From: Flavobacterium yafengii
Lineage (GTDB): Bacteria > Bacteroidota > Bacteroidia > Flavobacteriales > Flavobacteriaceae
Reading direction: 5' to 3'
Length of the DNA stretch: 64,000 nt
Assembly: GCF_030010375.1 (NCBI RefSeq)
Contig: NZ_JASCRY010000002.1
Span: 186,001-250,000 of the forward strand
Part shown: in pieces, positions 17,089 to 27,022 of the stretch
Numbering within the stretch: the first letter of the stretch is position 1
Layout of the letters: the number at the start of each line of letters is the position of its first letter
Translations under genes and position numbers: made by a program
Notes under the pieces: generated by a model
What the model was told of the DNA's origin: nothing
Database searches by the model: none
The model's input: only the letters and a program-made list of their open reading frames with translations

Positions 17089-17838
17089 TTATTTATTCCA
17101 AATCTTCCAGGCTTTCTCTGCTTGAAAAATAAGCATATCCAAACCATTTTTGATTTGTGCTCCTTGTTGTTTGGCTTTTTTAAGGAATTGCGTTTCAGCA
17201 GGATTATAAATCAAATCATAAGCAATATGCTTCTCCGTAAAAAATTCGTATGGAATTAATGGAAACGCCTCCACATTAGGACTTGTTCCTACCGGAGTAG
17301 CATTTATGATGATTTGGTAATTATCAAATGTAGTTGCGTTGATTCGGTCGTAATCAATTCCATTTTCTTTGGTTTCTCTCGAAACAAAAGTATACGGAAT
17401 GTCCAGTTCGTCCAAAGCAAAAGCGACTCCTTTAGAAGCGCCTCCTGTGCCTAAAATCAAAGCTTTTTTATGGTGCGGTTGCAATAACGGTTCTAATGAT
17501 TTTTTGAAACCATAATAATCCGTATTGTAGCCTTTTAGTTTTCCTTTTTTGGTAATTTTAATGGTATTTACAGCACCAATTAATTCTGCTTTTTTAGATA
17601 ATTTATCCAGAAATGGAAGTATCGTTTCCTTGTATGGAATGGTAACATTCAATCCTTTTAAATCCGAAGTGTTTTTAATTACCTCTGGAAAGGCTGCTAT
17701 TTCGGGAATATCAAAATTTTCATAAGTACAACCGGCAAAGTTTTCGCTATTGAATTTATCTGTAAAATATCCTTTAGAAAATGAATAACTAATGTTGCGT
17801 CCTAATAATCCAAAGCGTTTTCTAACTGTATCAACCAT
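17089..17838 (-). CDS. aroE: Shikimate dehydrogenase
   Basis: 249 residues, NADPH-dependent reduction of 3-dehydroshikimate in the chorismate pathway. The substrate site appears as ISYSFS near residue 16 and NVTIPYKE (catalytic Lys). GYNTDYYGF holds the catalytic Asp, and the nucleotide-binding loop is GTGGASKG. Its ATG shares one base with the stop of the TPR gene (TAATG), which indicates translational coupling. Confidence 0.95.
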   Translation of the reverse strand: MVDTVRKRFGLLGRNISYSFSKGYFTDKFNSENFAGCTYENFDIPEIAAFPEVIKNTSDLKGLNVTIPYKETILPFLDKLSKKAELIGAVNTIKITKKGKLKGYNTDYYGFKKSLEPLLQPHHKKALILGTGGASKGVAFALDELDIPYTFVSRETKENGIDYDRINATTFDNYQIIINATPVGTSPNVEAFPLIPYEFFTEKHIAYDLIYNPAETQFLKKAKQQGAQIKNGLDMLIFQAEKAWKIWNK

Positions 17839-19235
17839 TATTGTTTTTTATGTTTTGCAATATAATTCTGCACCATTTTTTTTGCCCAAACTACTGGAAA
17901 TAAATCTTCTAAAAGAATGTAATTGTCAAAATTTAATCGCAAAGCATTGCTTAAATGGAATTTTGCTTTTGTATTGTCTGTTAGCATAAAATACAATCCA
18001 GCCAAACGGTATTCGATTTCATTCTCTTCCGGAAAATACTCTGAAGCTTGTAATAAAGTTTGAATGGCACTTTCGAATTCCCCTAAAAACTGAAGAATAT
18101 CCACCCAGAATAACCAAGTGTCTAAACCATAATCACCAAATTCCACTGCTTTTCTGTAGCCAAATTCAGCTTCTTCAAAGAAGTTCATTTGTTTATTAAT
18201 AGTCGCAAAACGTTTCCAATACAAACGGTTTTGGTTGTCAATAGCTAATGCTTTGTTGACATAAAACAACGCTTTTTGGTAATTTTTTTGACGTACGTAA
18301 AAGTCAGTGATGGCAATCCAGCCTTTGTCTAAAAGTGGATCTTCATGTACGGTTTGATTGAAATATTTTAATGCTAAAGCTTTATTACCCAGTTTTTCAT
18401 AACATTTCCCCATTCGAAGTAAAGCGTACGAAGTTGCATCATCTAGTTCGATGGTTCTGCTGTAGCTTTCAATGGCTTCATCGTATTTTTTTAATCGCTC
18501 AAAAGCTTTTGCTTTTTCCATGAAAGCGCCAAGGAATTCATCATCGATTAAAGTGGCATAATCAAAGGCGCGAATCGCATTTTCATATTCTTTAACTCCA
18601 TAATGCAAACGACCCAGTTGATGCCAGGCGATTTCACTGTAGGGGTTTTTGTCAATGTATTTATTCAAATAGGTAATTGCTTCTTGGTTTTGATCTAAAA
18701 ACTCAAAACAATACACTACGTTGTACAATGCTGATTGGTCTTCAAGATCTTCTTCCAGACACTTGATAAAGCTTTCTTTTGCCATTTCAAGATTATCCAT
18801 AAAAAGGTATTCCATGCCTATTAAATTATAGACATCAGCATAATCATCGGTGTATTTTAATGCTATTTTTAATAATTCAACCGCCTTTTCGTGTTGGTCT
18901 CTTTTAGAGCAGATATTGGCTTTTTGAATGTAAATTTCTTCATTGGTTGGTTCAATGGCATACAACTCATTTAATAGCTTTTCGGCTAATTCGAGTTTGT
19001 CATCATAGACCAACATTTCCACTTGAACTAATTTTAGTCCGGTAGATTTTGGGTGTTGTTCCAATGCTAGTTTGAGTGCTTTTTTTGCCAAAGCGGCCTT
19101 ACCCATATCGAGATAATGAAGAATAATTTCTTCAAATTCTTCGGAGTCAAAAAAGAGAACTTTGTTGGTTTTCAACATGGACTCAAATTTAGACAGGGAT
19201 AAGTTATAGTCTTCTTCTTCGTTGCTTAATTGCAT
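17838..19235 (-). CDS. Tetratricopeptide repeat protein
   Basis: 465 residues made almost wholly of TPR units in helix-turn-helix pairs. Examples of the A-x3-Y/F-A-x3-P-type spacing are seen around DAYADVYNLIGMEYLF, EIAWHQLGRLHYG and TSYALLRMGKCYEKLG. There is no signal peptide, so it is probably a cytoplasmic scaffold. Its partner is unknown. It is translationally coupled to aroE. A 16-bp palindrome at 19256-19271 lies just upstream of the ATG and could be part of its control region. Confidence 0.9.
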   Translation of the reverse strand: MQLSNEEEDYNLSLSKFESMLKTNKVLFFDSEEFEEIILHYLDMGKAALAKKALKLALEQHPKSTGLKLVQVEMLVYDDKLELAEKLLNELYAIEPTNEEIYIQKANICSKRDQHEKAVELLKIALKYTDDYADVYNLIGMEYLFMDNLEMAKESFIKCLEEDLEDQSALYNVVYCFEFLDQNQEAITYLNKYIDKNPYSEIAWHQLGRLHYGVKEYENAIRAFDYATLIDDEFLGAFMEKAKAFERLKKYDEAIESYSRTIELDDATSYALLRMGKCYEKLGNKALALKYFNQTVHEDPLLDKGWIAITDFYVRQKNYQKALFYVNKALAIDNQNRLYWKRFATINKQMNFFEEAEFGYRKAVEFGDYGLDTWLFWVDILQFLGEFESAIQTLLQASEYFPEENEIEYRLAGLYFMLTDNTKAKFHLSNALRLNFDNYILLEDLFPVVWAKKMVQNYIAKHKKQ

Positions 19236-19255
19236 ACTGTGTGTTTTTAATTTGG

Positions 19256-19271
19256 CCTAAATAAATTTAGG
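19256..19271. other. Short palindrome upstream of the TPR gene
   Basis: CCTAAATAAATTTAGG is a perfect 16-bp palindrome 20 bp before the start codon. It may be an operator or chance; the region is AT-rich. Confidence 0.3.
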
Positions 19272-19356
19272 TAATCGCGCTTGTACTGTGAGGGAAAGTT
19301 AGAATTGTTGTGAACAATTTAATTAACAAAAAAAGGGTTGGTTTAAACGGATGCCA

Positions 19357-19470
19357 TAGCCCCGATTACTTCACTGTATTTTTATTCTCATTGGAGTTCA
19401 GTGAACTTCGTTTGAAGTGGAAATCCCACGCTTTTCGCGTGGATTGCAACGTATAGCGGGAAATAGCTCC
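19357..19470 (-). repeat. Dispersed hairpin repeat, copy B
   Basis: It begins TAGCCCCGAT, contains GTGGAAATCC, a small hairpin (CCACGC with GCGTGG, about 19425-19442), then GATTGCAACG and ATAGCGGGAAATAGCTCC. The same flanks occur in copy C. Compared with C it carries about 40 extra bases between the left flank and GTGGAAATCC. Confidence 0.75.
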
Positions 19471-19491
19471 CAATTCCTATATTTTTAACTA

Positions 19492-20679
19492 TTAATTCTT
19501 GTTCAAAATTTCATCCATTACTTCAAGTATGATACTGCAACCTTCTCGTATTTCTTCTTCAGAAATGGTAAGAGGAGGTGTTATTCTAATGGCGCAACCT
19601 TCAAACAGTAACCAGAATAAAATGAGTCCTTTGTCTTGACATTTAAGAATCACTTCGTTTGTTATATCGGCACTTTTGGTCATTGCTGCCAGCATCAATC
19701 CTTTTCCTCTTATTTCTTGTATCAAAGGATGTACCAAAAGTGATCTGAATAGCTTTTCTTTCTCCATCGCTTCGGCCATGAGATTGGTCTCAGTTATTTC
19801 CTGCAAAGTCGCCAAGCAGGCTGACGCAATGACAGGGTGACCTCCAAAAGTTGTGATATGCCCAAGTTTTGGATTATCGCTCAACAAATCCATCATTGCC
19901 GATGAAGCTGTAAAAGCGCCTACTGGCATACCGCCGCCCATTCCTTTTCCCATAACTACAATATCAGGAACGACATCATAATTTTGGAATCCGAAAAGTT
20001 TTCCGGTTCTCCCAAAGCCCGGTTGGATTTCGTCAAGAATCATCATAACACCAACTTCGGTACAGCGCTCGCGTACTTTTTTAAGGAAATCATTGTGTGG
20101 CTGAATAAATCCGGCGCCACCTTGAATGGTTTCCAGAATAATTCCAGCCGTTTTAGTCGTTATTTTTTGTAAATCTTCTTCATTATTGAAGGTGATAAAA
20201 TCAACATCAGGAATCAACGGACGAAAGATTTGTTTGCGTTCTTCAAATCCCATGACGCTCATAGAACCCATAGTATTTCCATGATACGCATTATGACATG
20301 AAATCAACTGACTTCTTCCTGTGGTTCTTCTGGCGAGTTTTAAAGCACCTTCAATGGCTTCGGTTCCTGAATTGACCAAATAGGTTTTGTCTAAAGGTGC
20401 GGGTAGGAGCGAGGCTAACAATTTGCAATATTGAACTGCAGGACTTTGTGAATATTCGCCATAAACCATCACGTGAGAATATTTGTCTAACTGATCTTTG
20501 ATGGCTTGATTGACTCTTGGGTGTTGGTGTCCCAAAGCGCAAGCGGAAACTCCAGCCACAAAATCCAAGTATTTCTTAGAATTAGTATCGTAAATGTAAG
20601 AACCTACAGCATGCGACACTTCCATACCCAATGGATACGGTGAGGTTTGCGCTTGGTATTTTAAGAAATCGGTATTCAA
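19492..20679 (-). CDS. Class III aminotransferase (acetylornithine/aspartate family)
   Basis: 395-residue PLP enzyme. Landmarks are VSACALGHQHP near the N-terminus, GTEAIEGALKLAR, the motif ILDEIQPGFGRTGKLF, and the PLP lysine in VVMGKGMGGGMPVGAF. The fold and length match ArgD/ornithine aminotransferase-like enzymes. No arginine genes are adjacent, so the physiological amine donor cannot be fixed. It is downstream of the OstA-like gene, 66 bp away, in the same direction. Confidence 0.88.
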   Translation of the reverse strand: MNTDFLKYQAQTSPYPLGMEVSHAVGSYIYDTNSKKYLDFVAGVSACALGHQHPRVNQAIKDQLDKYSHVMVYGEYSQSPAVQYCKLLASLLPAPLDKTYLVNSGTEAIEGALKLARRTTGRSQLISCHNAYHGNTMGSMSVMGFEERKQIFRPLIPDVDFITFNNEEDLQKITTKTAGIILETIQGGAGFIQPHNDFLKKVRERCTEVGVMMILDEIQPGFGRTGKLFGFQNYDVVPDIVVMGKGMGGGMPVGAFTASSAMMDLLSDNPKLGHITTFGGHPVIASACLATLQEITETNLMAEAMEKEKLFRSLLVHPLIQEIRGKGLMLAAMTKSADITNEVILKCQDKGLILFWLLFEGCAIRITPPLTISEEEIREGCSIILEVMDEILNKN

Positions 20680-20745
20680 AATTTATTTGTTTAATCGTTT
20701 ATTTGTTTAGTCGTTTTTAGAAAAACTGAATACTGCGACTGAACA

Positions 20746-22377
20746 CTATTTTTTCCCTTTCTTCTTATCGTAATTCAGGGTTTCTTTTCGGATTTTCATA
20801 GGAATATCCTCTTTGGCTTTAGCCGCCTCAGTAGCTTTTGTTATTTTGTCGTTGTCTTCATTTTCTTCTGGAGGAAAAATATCGTCCTTGGATTTTATTC
20901 GTTCCTCGCCCCGCCAGACTAGTCCTCGCAGTTTACGGGCATTTTCCGGCAATTCTTTTTCGGGATAGATTTCGCCATCTACTTGCTGAAAAAAGGTGAT
21001 GGTTTCGATTTCATTTTTTTCTAAAATAAGATTGATTTTACTGCTCACATTCTTATTGATACCAATGAGTTCTTGCGCTTCGTTCCGCATGTAATAGATG
21101 ACTTCGGCATTTTTTACAATATCGACATCATGAAGTTTTCCTTCCTCAAATTTGCCATAGAGATTTTGTCCCTTGACTTGATTATAGCCGGTTCCTATCG
21201 TGTCTTTGGAGACTATAAACGTATTATTGAGCACTTTGAGTGAATCTAGTTTTTTGGTGTTGTTGTTTCCTATAAGATGCATCACATCACCTGTAATTTG
21301 ATTTTCTGCGTTCCAAAGTATCGGATTTCCAATCATTTTTGTCAAAGCAGTTTTAGAACTCGAATGAATCGAATCGCATTTGCCACTCATATCTGTTTTG
21401 AAGAATCGGACATTATTGAACGCTCTTATAATTCGATTTCCTTCTTTTCCGGTAACCATTAATTTTTTTCCGTGGATGTAAACCGAGTCATTTTCGACAA
21501 AATTCACGGCAACGGCTCTTTTGGTCACATACATCGAATCTAGTTTTTTATACACTTCGGCATAATGTCCTTTTACAATTCCGCGATTGATGGAATCCGT
21601 TATTTTTACATTTCGTGTTGCCGATGCAAATTCCCGGTTTCGGTCATAATACAAACTATCCCCTTTAATCACTCTATCATCGTATCTGATATAGGATTTA
21701 TTCAGGAAATGCGCCAGATTTTTTTTGGTATCATAAAAGCCTTTTTCGGTATAAATATAATTGGCTTTACTGGTAATGGTTGATGGTCCAAAAAGATACG
21801 AATGCCCGGAATTACTAAAATAATCCAAGTGATTTGATTTTATAACATACGTTGGATTTGTGATGGTAACCGCTGTCAGGAATTGGAATTTCTTTTGTTT
21901 TACATAATACCTGCCTGAATTGCTTTTTAGCGTATTGTCTTTGTTCGTAATTGTCCCTGGAGTATCGTAAAATACTTCTTGAATGTTTCGGTCAAAATTA
22001 ATTATTTCCGTTGTCAAAGTCGCATCTGGGGAACTCATTACGGCATCTCCGGAAGCGTATGCTTTTTTTACATTTCCGTTGTATTCCGCATATTTACTGT
22101 TTAAAAATAAAGTGTCTCCTTGTACCATTTGTACATTTCCAAAAGCCTTGATGTAGTTTTCTTTTTGGAAATAATAGGCTTTGTTACACGTCATTACCAC
22201 GCCATCATGATTGACACGTACGTTTCCGATTAGCAATAAGGCATCAGGAACTTCTACTTGATTTACATCGGCAAAATCAGAGTTTTCTACAATAATTTTT
22301 TTGGGGGCTTGCGCCAAAACCAAATTAGTAACAAGCAGTATCAAACAATAACGAAGGAAAAATAGCGATTTCTTCAA
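20746..22377 (-). CDS. OstA-like protein, LPS transport type
   Basis: 543 residues with a signal peptide (KKSLFF to VLAQA, about residue 23). A long repetitive beta region follows with the OstA/LptA pattern: short units such as GNVRVNHDGV, AFGNVQMVQGDTLF and YFSNSGHSYLFG. The family carries lipopolysaccharide across the periplasm. The C-terminal 60 residues are charged and lysine-rich. The frame has no ATG; it starts at TTG 22375-22377, since an in-frame TAA lies just upstream. Confidence 0.85.
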   Translation of the reverse strand: MKKSLFFLRYCLILLVTNLVLAQAPKKIIVENSDFADVNQVEVPDALLLIGNVRVNHDGVVMTCNKAYYFQKENYIKAFGNVQMVQGDTLFLNSKYAEYNGNVKKAYASGDAVMSSPDATLTTEIINFDRNIQEVFYDTPGTITNKDNTLKSNSGRYYVKQKKFQFLTAVTITNPTYVIKSNHLDYFSNSGHSYLFGPSTITSKANYIYTEKGFYDTKKNLAHFLNKSYIRYDDRVIKGDSLYYDRNREFASATRNVKITDSINRGIVKGHYAEVYKKLDSMYVTKRAVAVNFVENDSVYIHGKKLMVTGKEGNRIIRAFNNVRFFKTDMSGKCDSIHSSSKTALTKMIGNPILWNAENQITGDVMHLIGNNNTKKLDSLKVLNNTFIVSKDTIGTGYNQVKGQNLYGKFEEGKLHDVDIVKNAEVIYYMRNEAQELIGINKNVSSKINLILEKNEIETITFFQQVDGEIYPEKELPENARKLRGLVWRGEERIKSKDDIFPPEENEDNDKITKATEAAKAKEDIPMKIRKETLNYDKKKGKK

Positions 22378-22414
22378 TGGATTTAATTTTTGTCAAATTT
22401 ATGAAAAAGGAAAC

Positions 22415-22436
22415 AATCCTAATCCATATTAGGATT
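22415..22436. other. Short hairpin in the ostA/amylase divergent gap
   Basis: AATCCTAAT pairs with ATTAGGATT across a 4-nt loop. The 275-bp gap otherwise shows no clear promoter box. The function of the hairpin is unknown. Confidence 0.35.
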
Positions 22437-22652
22437 TATTTATAATTAGTGAAAAGGGCAGGGAAAGCTATTACTTTTCCTGTTTAAAGTTATCAACAAA
22501 TGGCATAACTCCTTCGTTGTAGTATCTATTTTTGAAAACAGAATTATTTAATTTCAAACGATATAGACTTCTTTTATTTAAAAAATATTAAATTTAAAAA
22601 TTGATACTCATTTTATTGTCAAAAGAATTGAAATCGGTATATATAATTTTAT

Positions 22653-24521
22653 ATGATGAAAAAAATAACTATTGTTGCAGGGATAAGCGTGGTGCTTTTG
22701 GCAACAGCTTGTAAAACAAAAGATTTAAAAATGAATGCAGAACAGAAAGAGTCAGTCTCTAATAAGAAAGAAGTTGTATATCAGGTTTTTACCCGATTAT
22801 TCGGAAATAAAAATACTACCAATAAACCTTGGGGAATCATTGAAGAAAATGGAGTAGGGAAGTTCAACGATTTTACCGATACAGCGTTACGGGAAATAAA
22901 GGATTTGGGTGTTACTTATGTCTGGTATACCGGAGTTCCGCATCATGCTTTGATACGGGATTATTCGGCTATTGGGATTTCCAATGATGATCCGGAAGTG
23001 GTAAAAGGGCGGGCAGGTTCGCCTTATGCCGTAAAAGATTACTACAATGTAAATCCAGATTTGGCCGTAAATCCTGCTAATCGGTTGCAAGAATTTGAAG
23101 CTTTGATTGCGCGAACTCACAAAGCGGGATTAAAAGTAATTATTGATATTGTTCCGAATCACATTGCACGTAAGTATGAAGGAAAAAGTAATCCGGCAGG
23201 TGTTAGAGATTTTGGTGCTGATGATGATACAACTGTTGAATACAAAAGAGATAATAACTTTTATTATATTCCAAATACGCACTTTGAAATCCCCGATACG
23301 GATAAACCATTAAATGGAGAAAAGAATCCTTTAATTGATGGTAAATTTGAAGAAAGTCCCGCAAAATGGACTGGCAACGGTTCTCGTTTAGCCAAACCTG
23401 ATAAGAATGACTGGTACGAAACCATAAAAGTAAATTACGGAATTCGTCCGGATGGCTCCAAAGATTTCCCGGAACTTCCGGCTGGTTTTGATACCAAATC
23501 GTATCAGGAACATTTCGATTTTTGGAAAGGAAAAGATGTTCCAGATTCTTGGGATAAATTCAAAGATATTGCTTTGTATTGGACTGCAAAAGGAGTGGAT
23601 GGTTTTCGATTTGACATGGCCGAAATGGTTCCGTATGAATTTTGGAGTTATATGAATTCAGCCATTAAAGTAAATAATCCAGATGCTTTTTTATTAGCCG
23701 AAGTTTACAATCCTAAAGAATATAGAAATTACATTCATTTAGGTAAAATGGATTATTTATATGACAAAGTAGAAACCTATGATAAATTAAAAGATATCAT
23801 TCAAGGAAGATCTTTACCTGATGGATTATCAGACATACAAAACGGAATGGCAGATATTGAGCATAATATGTTGCATTTTTTGGATAATCATGATGAACAG
23901 CGTTTGGCTAGCCCGGAATTTGCAGGAACACCACAAAAAGGAAAACCTCTGATGGTGGTTTCAACTACCATAAGCACTTCGCCTACGATGGTTTATTTTG
24001 GTCAGGAAGTAGGTGAGGCTGGGAATGAAAATGCAGGATTTGGAACCCATTCCAGAACTTCAATTTTTGATTATATTGGAGTTCCAAATCACCAACGCTG
24101 GATGAACGGCGGGAAATTTGATGGAGGTCAGTTATCGCAGTATGAAAAAGAGTTGCGTGATTTTTATAAGAAATTGTTGAATTTCTCTTTGAATAGTTCG
24201 GCTTTAATGGGTAAATACCAAGAAATTCAAACGGTGAATCGCCAATCAACTCAAGGTTACGATCCGGGGATTTATGCTTTCACACGTTGGTCTGCTACTC
24301 AAAAACTAATAGTTGTCACTAATTTTTCTTGGCTTACCGCCAGCAATTTCGAATTAAAAATCCCTTCAGAGATCATTCAAAAATGGAATTTGAAAGATGG
24401 AAATTACACATTAACGGATCAGTTATACAATAAAAGTTCCGTTCAACTGAAAGTTTTGAATGGTGAAGGAAAAGTACAAATTACAATCGCACCTTCGGAA
24501 TCGTTTATTTATCAATTGTAA
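22653..24521 (+). CDS. GH13 alpha-amylase family lipoprotein
   Basis: 622 residues, exported. The N-terminus is a lipoprotein signal ending in LATAC with the lipidated Cys at 20. The GH13 barrel shows the four conserved regions: IDIVPNH; GFRFDMAE with nucleophile D321; LAEVYNP with acid E350; DNHDEQR with D414. All three catalytic residues are present. It should cleave alpha-glucosidic links in starch, glycogen or related oligosaccharides at the cell envelope. It stands 45 bp upstream of a second GH13 gene. No SusC/SusD or Mal regulator is adjacent, so this is not a full Sus locus. Confidence 0.92.
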   Translation: MMKKITIVAGISVVLLATACKTKDLKMNAEQKESVSNKKEVVYQVFTRLFGNKNTTNKPWGIIEENGVGKFNDFTDTALREIKDLGVTYVWYTGVPHHALIRDYSAIGISNDDPEVVKGRAGSPYAVKDYYNVNPDLAVNPANRLQEFEALIARTHKAGLKVIIDIVPNHIARKYEGKSNPAGVRDFGADDDTTVEYKRDNNFYYIPNTHFEIPDTDKPLNGEKNPLIDGKFEESPAKWTGNGSRLAKPDKNDWYETIKVNYGIRPDGSKDFPELPAGFDTKSYQEHFDFWKGKDVPDSWDKFKDIALYWTAKGVDGFRFDMAEMVPYEFWSYMNSAIKVNNPDAFLLAEVYNPKEYRNYIHLGKMDYLYDKVETYDKLKDIIQGRSLPDGLSDIQNGMADIEHNMLHFLDNHDEQRLASPEFAGTPQKGKPLMVVSTTISTSPTMVYFGQEVGEAGNENAGFGTHSRTSIFDYIGVPNHQRWMNGGKFDGGQLSQYEKELRDFYKKLLNFSLNSSALMGKYQEIQTVNRQSTQGYDPGIYAFTRWSATQKLIVVTNFSWLTASNFELKIPSEIIQKWNLKDGNYTLTDQLYNKSSVQLKVLNGEGKVQITIAPSESFIYQL

Positions 24522-24565
24522 GACATACTTTAAAATTAATTTTTAAATTTTTAAACTGATTTTTA

Positions 24566-26371
24566 ATGACAAAAATATTCACAATTTGTTTACTGTTTTT
24601 AATTTCCTTGGTAACCTTTGCACAAAAAGATTTCACGCCTAATTGGAGTAAAGGAGTAGTTTGGTATCAAATATTCCCGGATCGGTTTCATAATGGAGAT
24701 CCTTCAAACGATCCAAAAGTGAATGATCAAGATGGTGCATATCCTTTTGATATAACTTCTGATTTTCAAATTCATCCTTGGACAAGCGATTGGTATGAAT
24801 TGCAACCTTACGAAAAGAAAAATGGTAAAGATATTTATTACAATCTTCAACGCAGACGCTATGGTGGAGATTTGCAAGGAGTTATTGATAAGTTGGATTA
24901 CCTGCAATCATTGGGTATTAACGCTATTTATATGAATCCTGTTTTTTGGGCGCCTTCTTCTCATAAGTATGATGCATTGTGCTACCATCATATTGATCCA
25001 TCATTTGGACCAGATCCTGAAGGTGATAAAAAATTAATTGCAAATGAAGACCCTTTAAATCCAGAAAAATGGGTTTGGACAAAAGCAGATTTACTGGCGC
25101 TAAAACTTATTGATGAAGTGCATAAACGTAAAATGTTTATCATTTTTGATGGCGTTTTCAACCATTTGGGAGTAAACAGTTTTGCTTTTCGTGATGTGGA
25201 GGAAAAACAAGAAAAATCAGCTTACAAAGATTGGTTTATGGTTGACAGTTGGAAAAATGCTGTCAAAGGCACCAAGTTTGAATACCAAGGATGGTTTGGT
25301 ATAAAAACGTTACCGGAGTTTAAAGAGGATGAAAATGGAATTGTTTCAGGTCCTAAAAAATATATTTTTGATGCTACCAAGCGTTGGATGAATCCAATGA
25401 ATAAAGGCGCTCAATACGGAATTGACGGTTGGCGATTAGATGTGGCGTATTGTATTGCACATCCTTTTTGGAAAGATTGGCGAAAAGTGGTAAAATCAAT
25501 TAATAGCGAAGCCTATCTGACTGCTGAATTGGTTGATCCCATTGAAAAAACAAAACCTTATTTAAGCGGAGACGAATTTGATGCGACGATGAATTATAAT
25601 TTTTCTTTCCTGGTACATGATTTTTTTGTGCAAGATGCAAAAGGGATTTCTGTAACCCAATTTGATGCCCAATTGAAGGAATTGTGTGAAGGATTTGGCG
25701 AAGGTGTTGCAATGAATATGCAGAATCTTGTAGGAAGCCACGATGCTACCCGTATAGCTAGTGCAGTTGCAAATCCTGACGGAAAGAAATTTGGCGACTG
25801 GGGAGCGTATTTTAATTGGAGCCAGAAAAGTAATAATAGCAGTTATAATGCTCGAAAACCTACCAGCAAACAATTGGAAAAACAAAAATTAATTGCGGCG
25901 TTTCAAATGTTATATTTGGGTTCACCAATGATTTATTATGGAGATGAAACTGGTATGTGGGGAAGTAATGACCCTGATTGTCGTAAACCTATGGTATGGA
26001 ATGACAAAAATTATAGCGCAGAAATATTAAATCCCGACCAAAGTAAACATGAGGCGGATAAAGTGGACTTCAATACTGATTTATTTAATTGGTATAAAAA
26101 ATTCATTGGTTTACGCAATCAATACGAGGCAATCAGGATTGGGAATTACACAACAATTGAAACAAATGATACTGAAAAGACTTATGCCTTTAGCCGTAAA
26201 CTTGGCACTCAAGAAGTGATTGTAATTATAAACCGAAGTGATAAAAATGTTCATTTCACCAATCTAATTCTTAAAAAAGGAAAATTCAGAGACGTTTTTA
26301 CTAAAAAAGCAATGAAAAATCTAGTGATAAAACCTATGGATATTGTAGTATTGAGTAATGTCATTTACTAA
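24566..26371 (+). CDS. GH13 alpha-amylase family enzyme, exported
   Basis: 601 residues with a type I signal peptide (LFLISLVTFAQ, cleavage near 19). GH13 regions are FDGVFNH; DGWRLDVA with D292; LTAELVDP with E321; VGSHDATR with D393, all catalytic residues intact. VWYQIFPDRF near the N-terminus is typical of the neopullulanase/cyclomaltodextrinase-like subfamilies. It probably works with the lipoprotein encoded just upstream, one at the outer membrane and one in the periplasm; this division is inferred from the signals. Confidence 0.92.
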   Translation: MTKIFTICLLFLISLVTFAQKDFTPNWSKGVVWYQIFPDRFHNGDPSNDPKVNDQDGAYPFDITSDFQIHPWTSDWYELQPYEKKNGKDIYYNLQRRRYGGDLQGVIDKLDYLQSLGINAIYMNPVFWAPSSHKYDALCYHHIDPSFGPDPEGDKKLIANEDPLNPEKWVWTKADLLALKLIDEVHKRKMFIIFDGVFNHLGVNSFAFRDVEEKQEKSAYKDWFMVDSWKNAVKGTKFEYQGWFGIKTLPEFKEDENGIVSGPKKYIFDATKRWMNPMNKGAQYGIDGWRLDVAYCIAHPFWKDWRKVVKSINSEAYLTAELVDPIEKTKPYLSGDEFDATMNYNFSFLVHDFFVQDAKGISVTQFDAQLKELCEGFGEGVAMNMQNLVGSHDATRIASAVANPDGKKFGDWGAYFNWSQKSNNSSYNARKPTSKQLEKQKLIAAFQMLYLGSPMIYYGDETGMWGSNDPDCRKPMVWNDKNYSAEILNPDQSKHEADKVDFNTDLFNWYKKFIGLRNQYEAIRIGNYTTIETNDTEKTYAFSRKLGTQEVIVIINRSDKNVHFTNLILKKGKFRDVFTKKAMKNLVIKPMDIVVLSNVIY

Positions 26372-26390
26372 TTCCTTGAAAATTGTAACT

Positions 26391-26430
26391 AAAAAAGCTG
26401 AAACAAAATCAATTTTGTTTCAGCTTTTTT
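26391..26430. terminator. Bidirectional hairpin terminator
   Basis: A stem of about 18 bp (AAAAAAGCTGAAACAAAA with its complement) spans 26391-26430 between the convergent GH13 operon and the lipoprotein gene. Confidence 0.85.
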
Positions 26431-26464
26431 AGTACTCTTTAAAAGTTACTTGGTGATTGTATTT

Positions 26465-26908
26465 TTAGAATCTTTTCGTCTCTAAAACAAACTGATTCCC
26501 GGGGTATTGTGCATCTGAATTATCCTCGGCGGTAATAAATATTTTTTTAGGTTTAAATGCAGTAACGGTTTCAAATGTTGCTTTTAGTTTTGAAGACATA
26601 AATGGATTGTTACTTTGTATCTGCCCAATGTTTTTTACCATAGACTCATCGGTTTCCATCCAAACTACATAGGTGTTCTTTGAAGGTTCCAATCTTTTTG
26701 CTTCGGCTAAATTATCTATTTTTATTTTAATCGCAAAATTGTTGTTATTGTCTTTTTTAACAGTAACCTGACCTCGAGCAGCAGGAACTACAGATGACGT
26801 CAAGAATACAACTTTCTTGGCACAAGAAGTGAGAGAAAATAAAAGTAGAGCTGCAGAAGCACTTAATAAAACATTTCTTGAAAAAAAAATTAATTTTAAA
26901 GTTTTCAT
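26465..26908 (-). CDS. Small lipoprotein of unknown function
   Basis: 147 residues. A lipoprotein signal ends in SLTSC (Cys at about 29), followed by a compact beta-rich domain with RGQVTVKKDNNNN, YVVWMETDES and GQIQSNNPF. Similar small domains in flavobacteria are usually left unnamed. It is anchored in the inner or outer membrane facing the periplasm. It is monocistronic, ending at the strong bidirectional terminator shared with the GH13 operon. Confidence 0.75.
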   Translation of the reverse strand: MKTLKLIFFSRNVLLSASAALLLFSLTSCAKKVVFLTSSVVPAARGQVTVKKDNNNNFAIKIKIDNLAEAKRLEPSKNTYVVWMETDESMVKNIGQIQSNNPFMSSKLKATFETVTAFKPKKIFITAEDNSDAQYPGNQFVLETKRF

Positions 26909-27022
26909 TTTATTTGAATTTTTATTTGATTTAACTATTCATGTAAAGGTTGCTCTTTATCTAGCTATAGTTGTTATAAAATTCAAAAATATGTTGTGAA
27001 ATTTACGGGTTATTTCGTGTTT

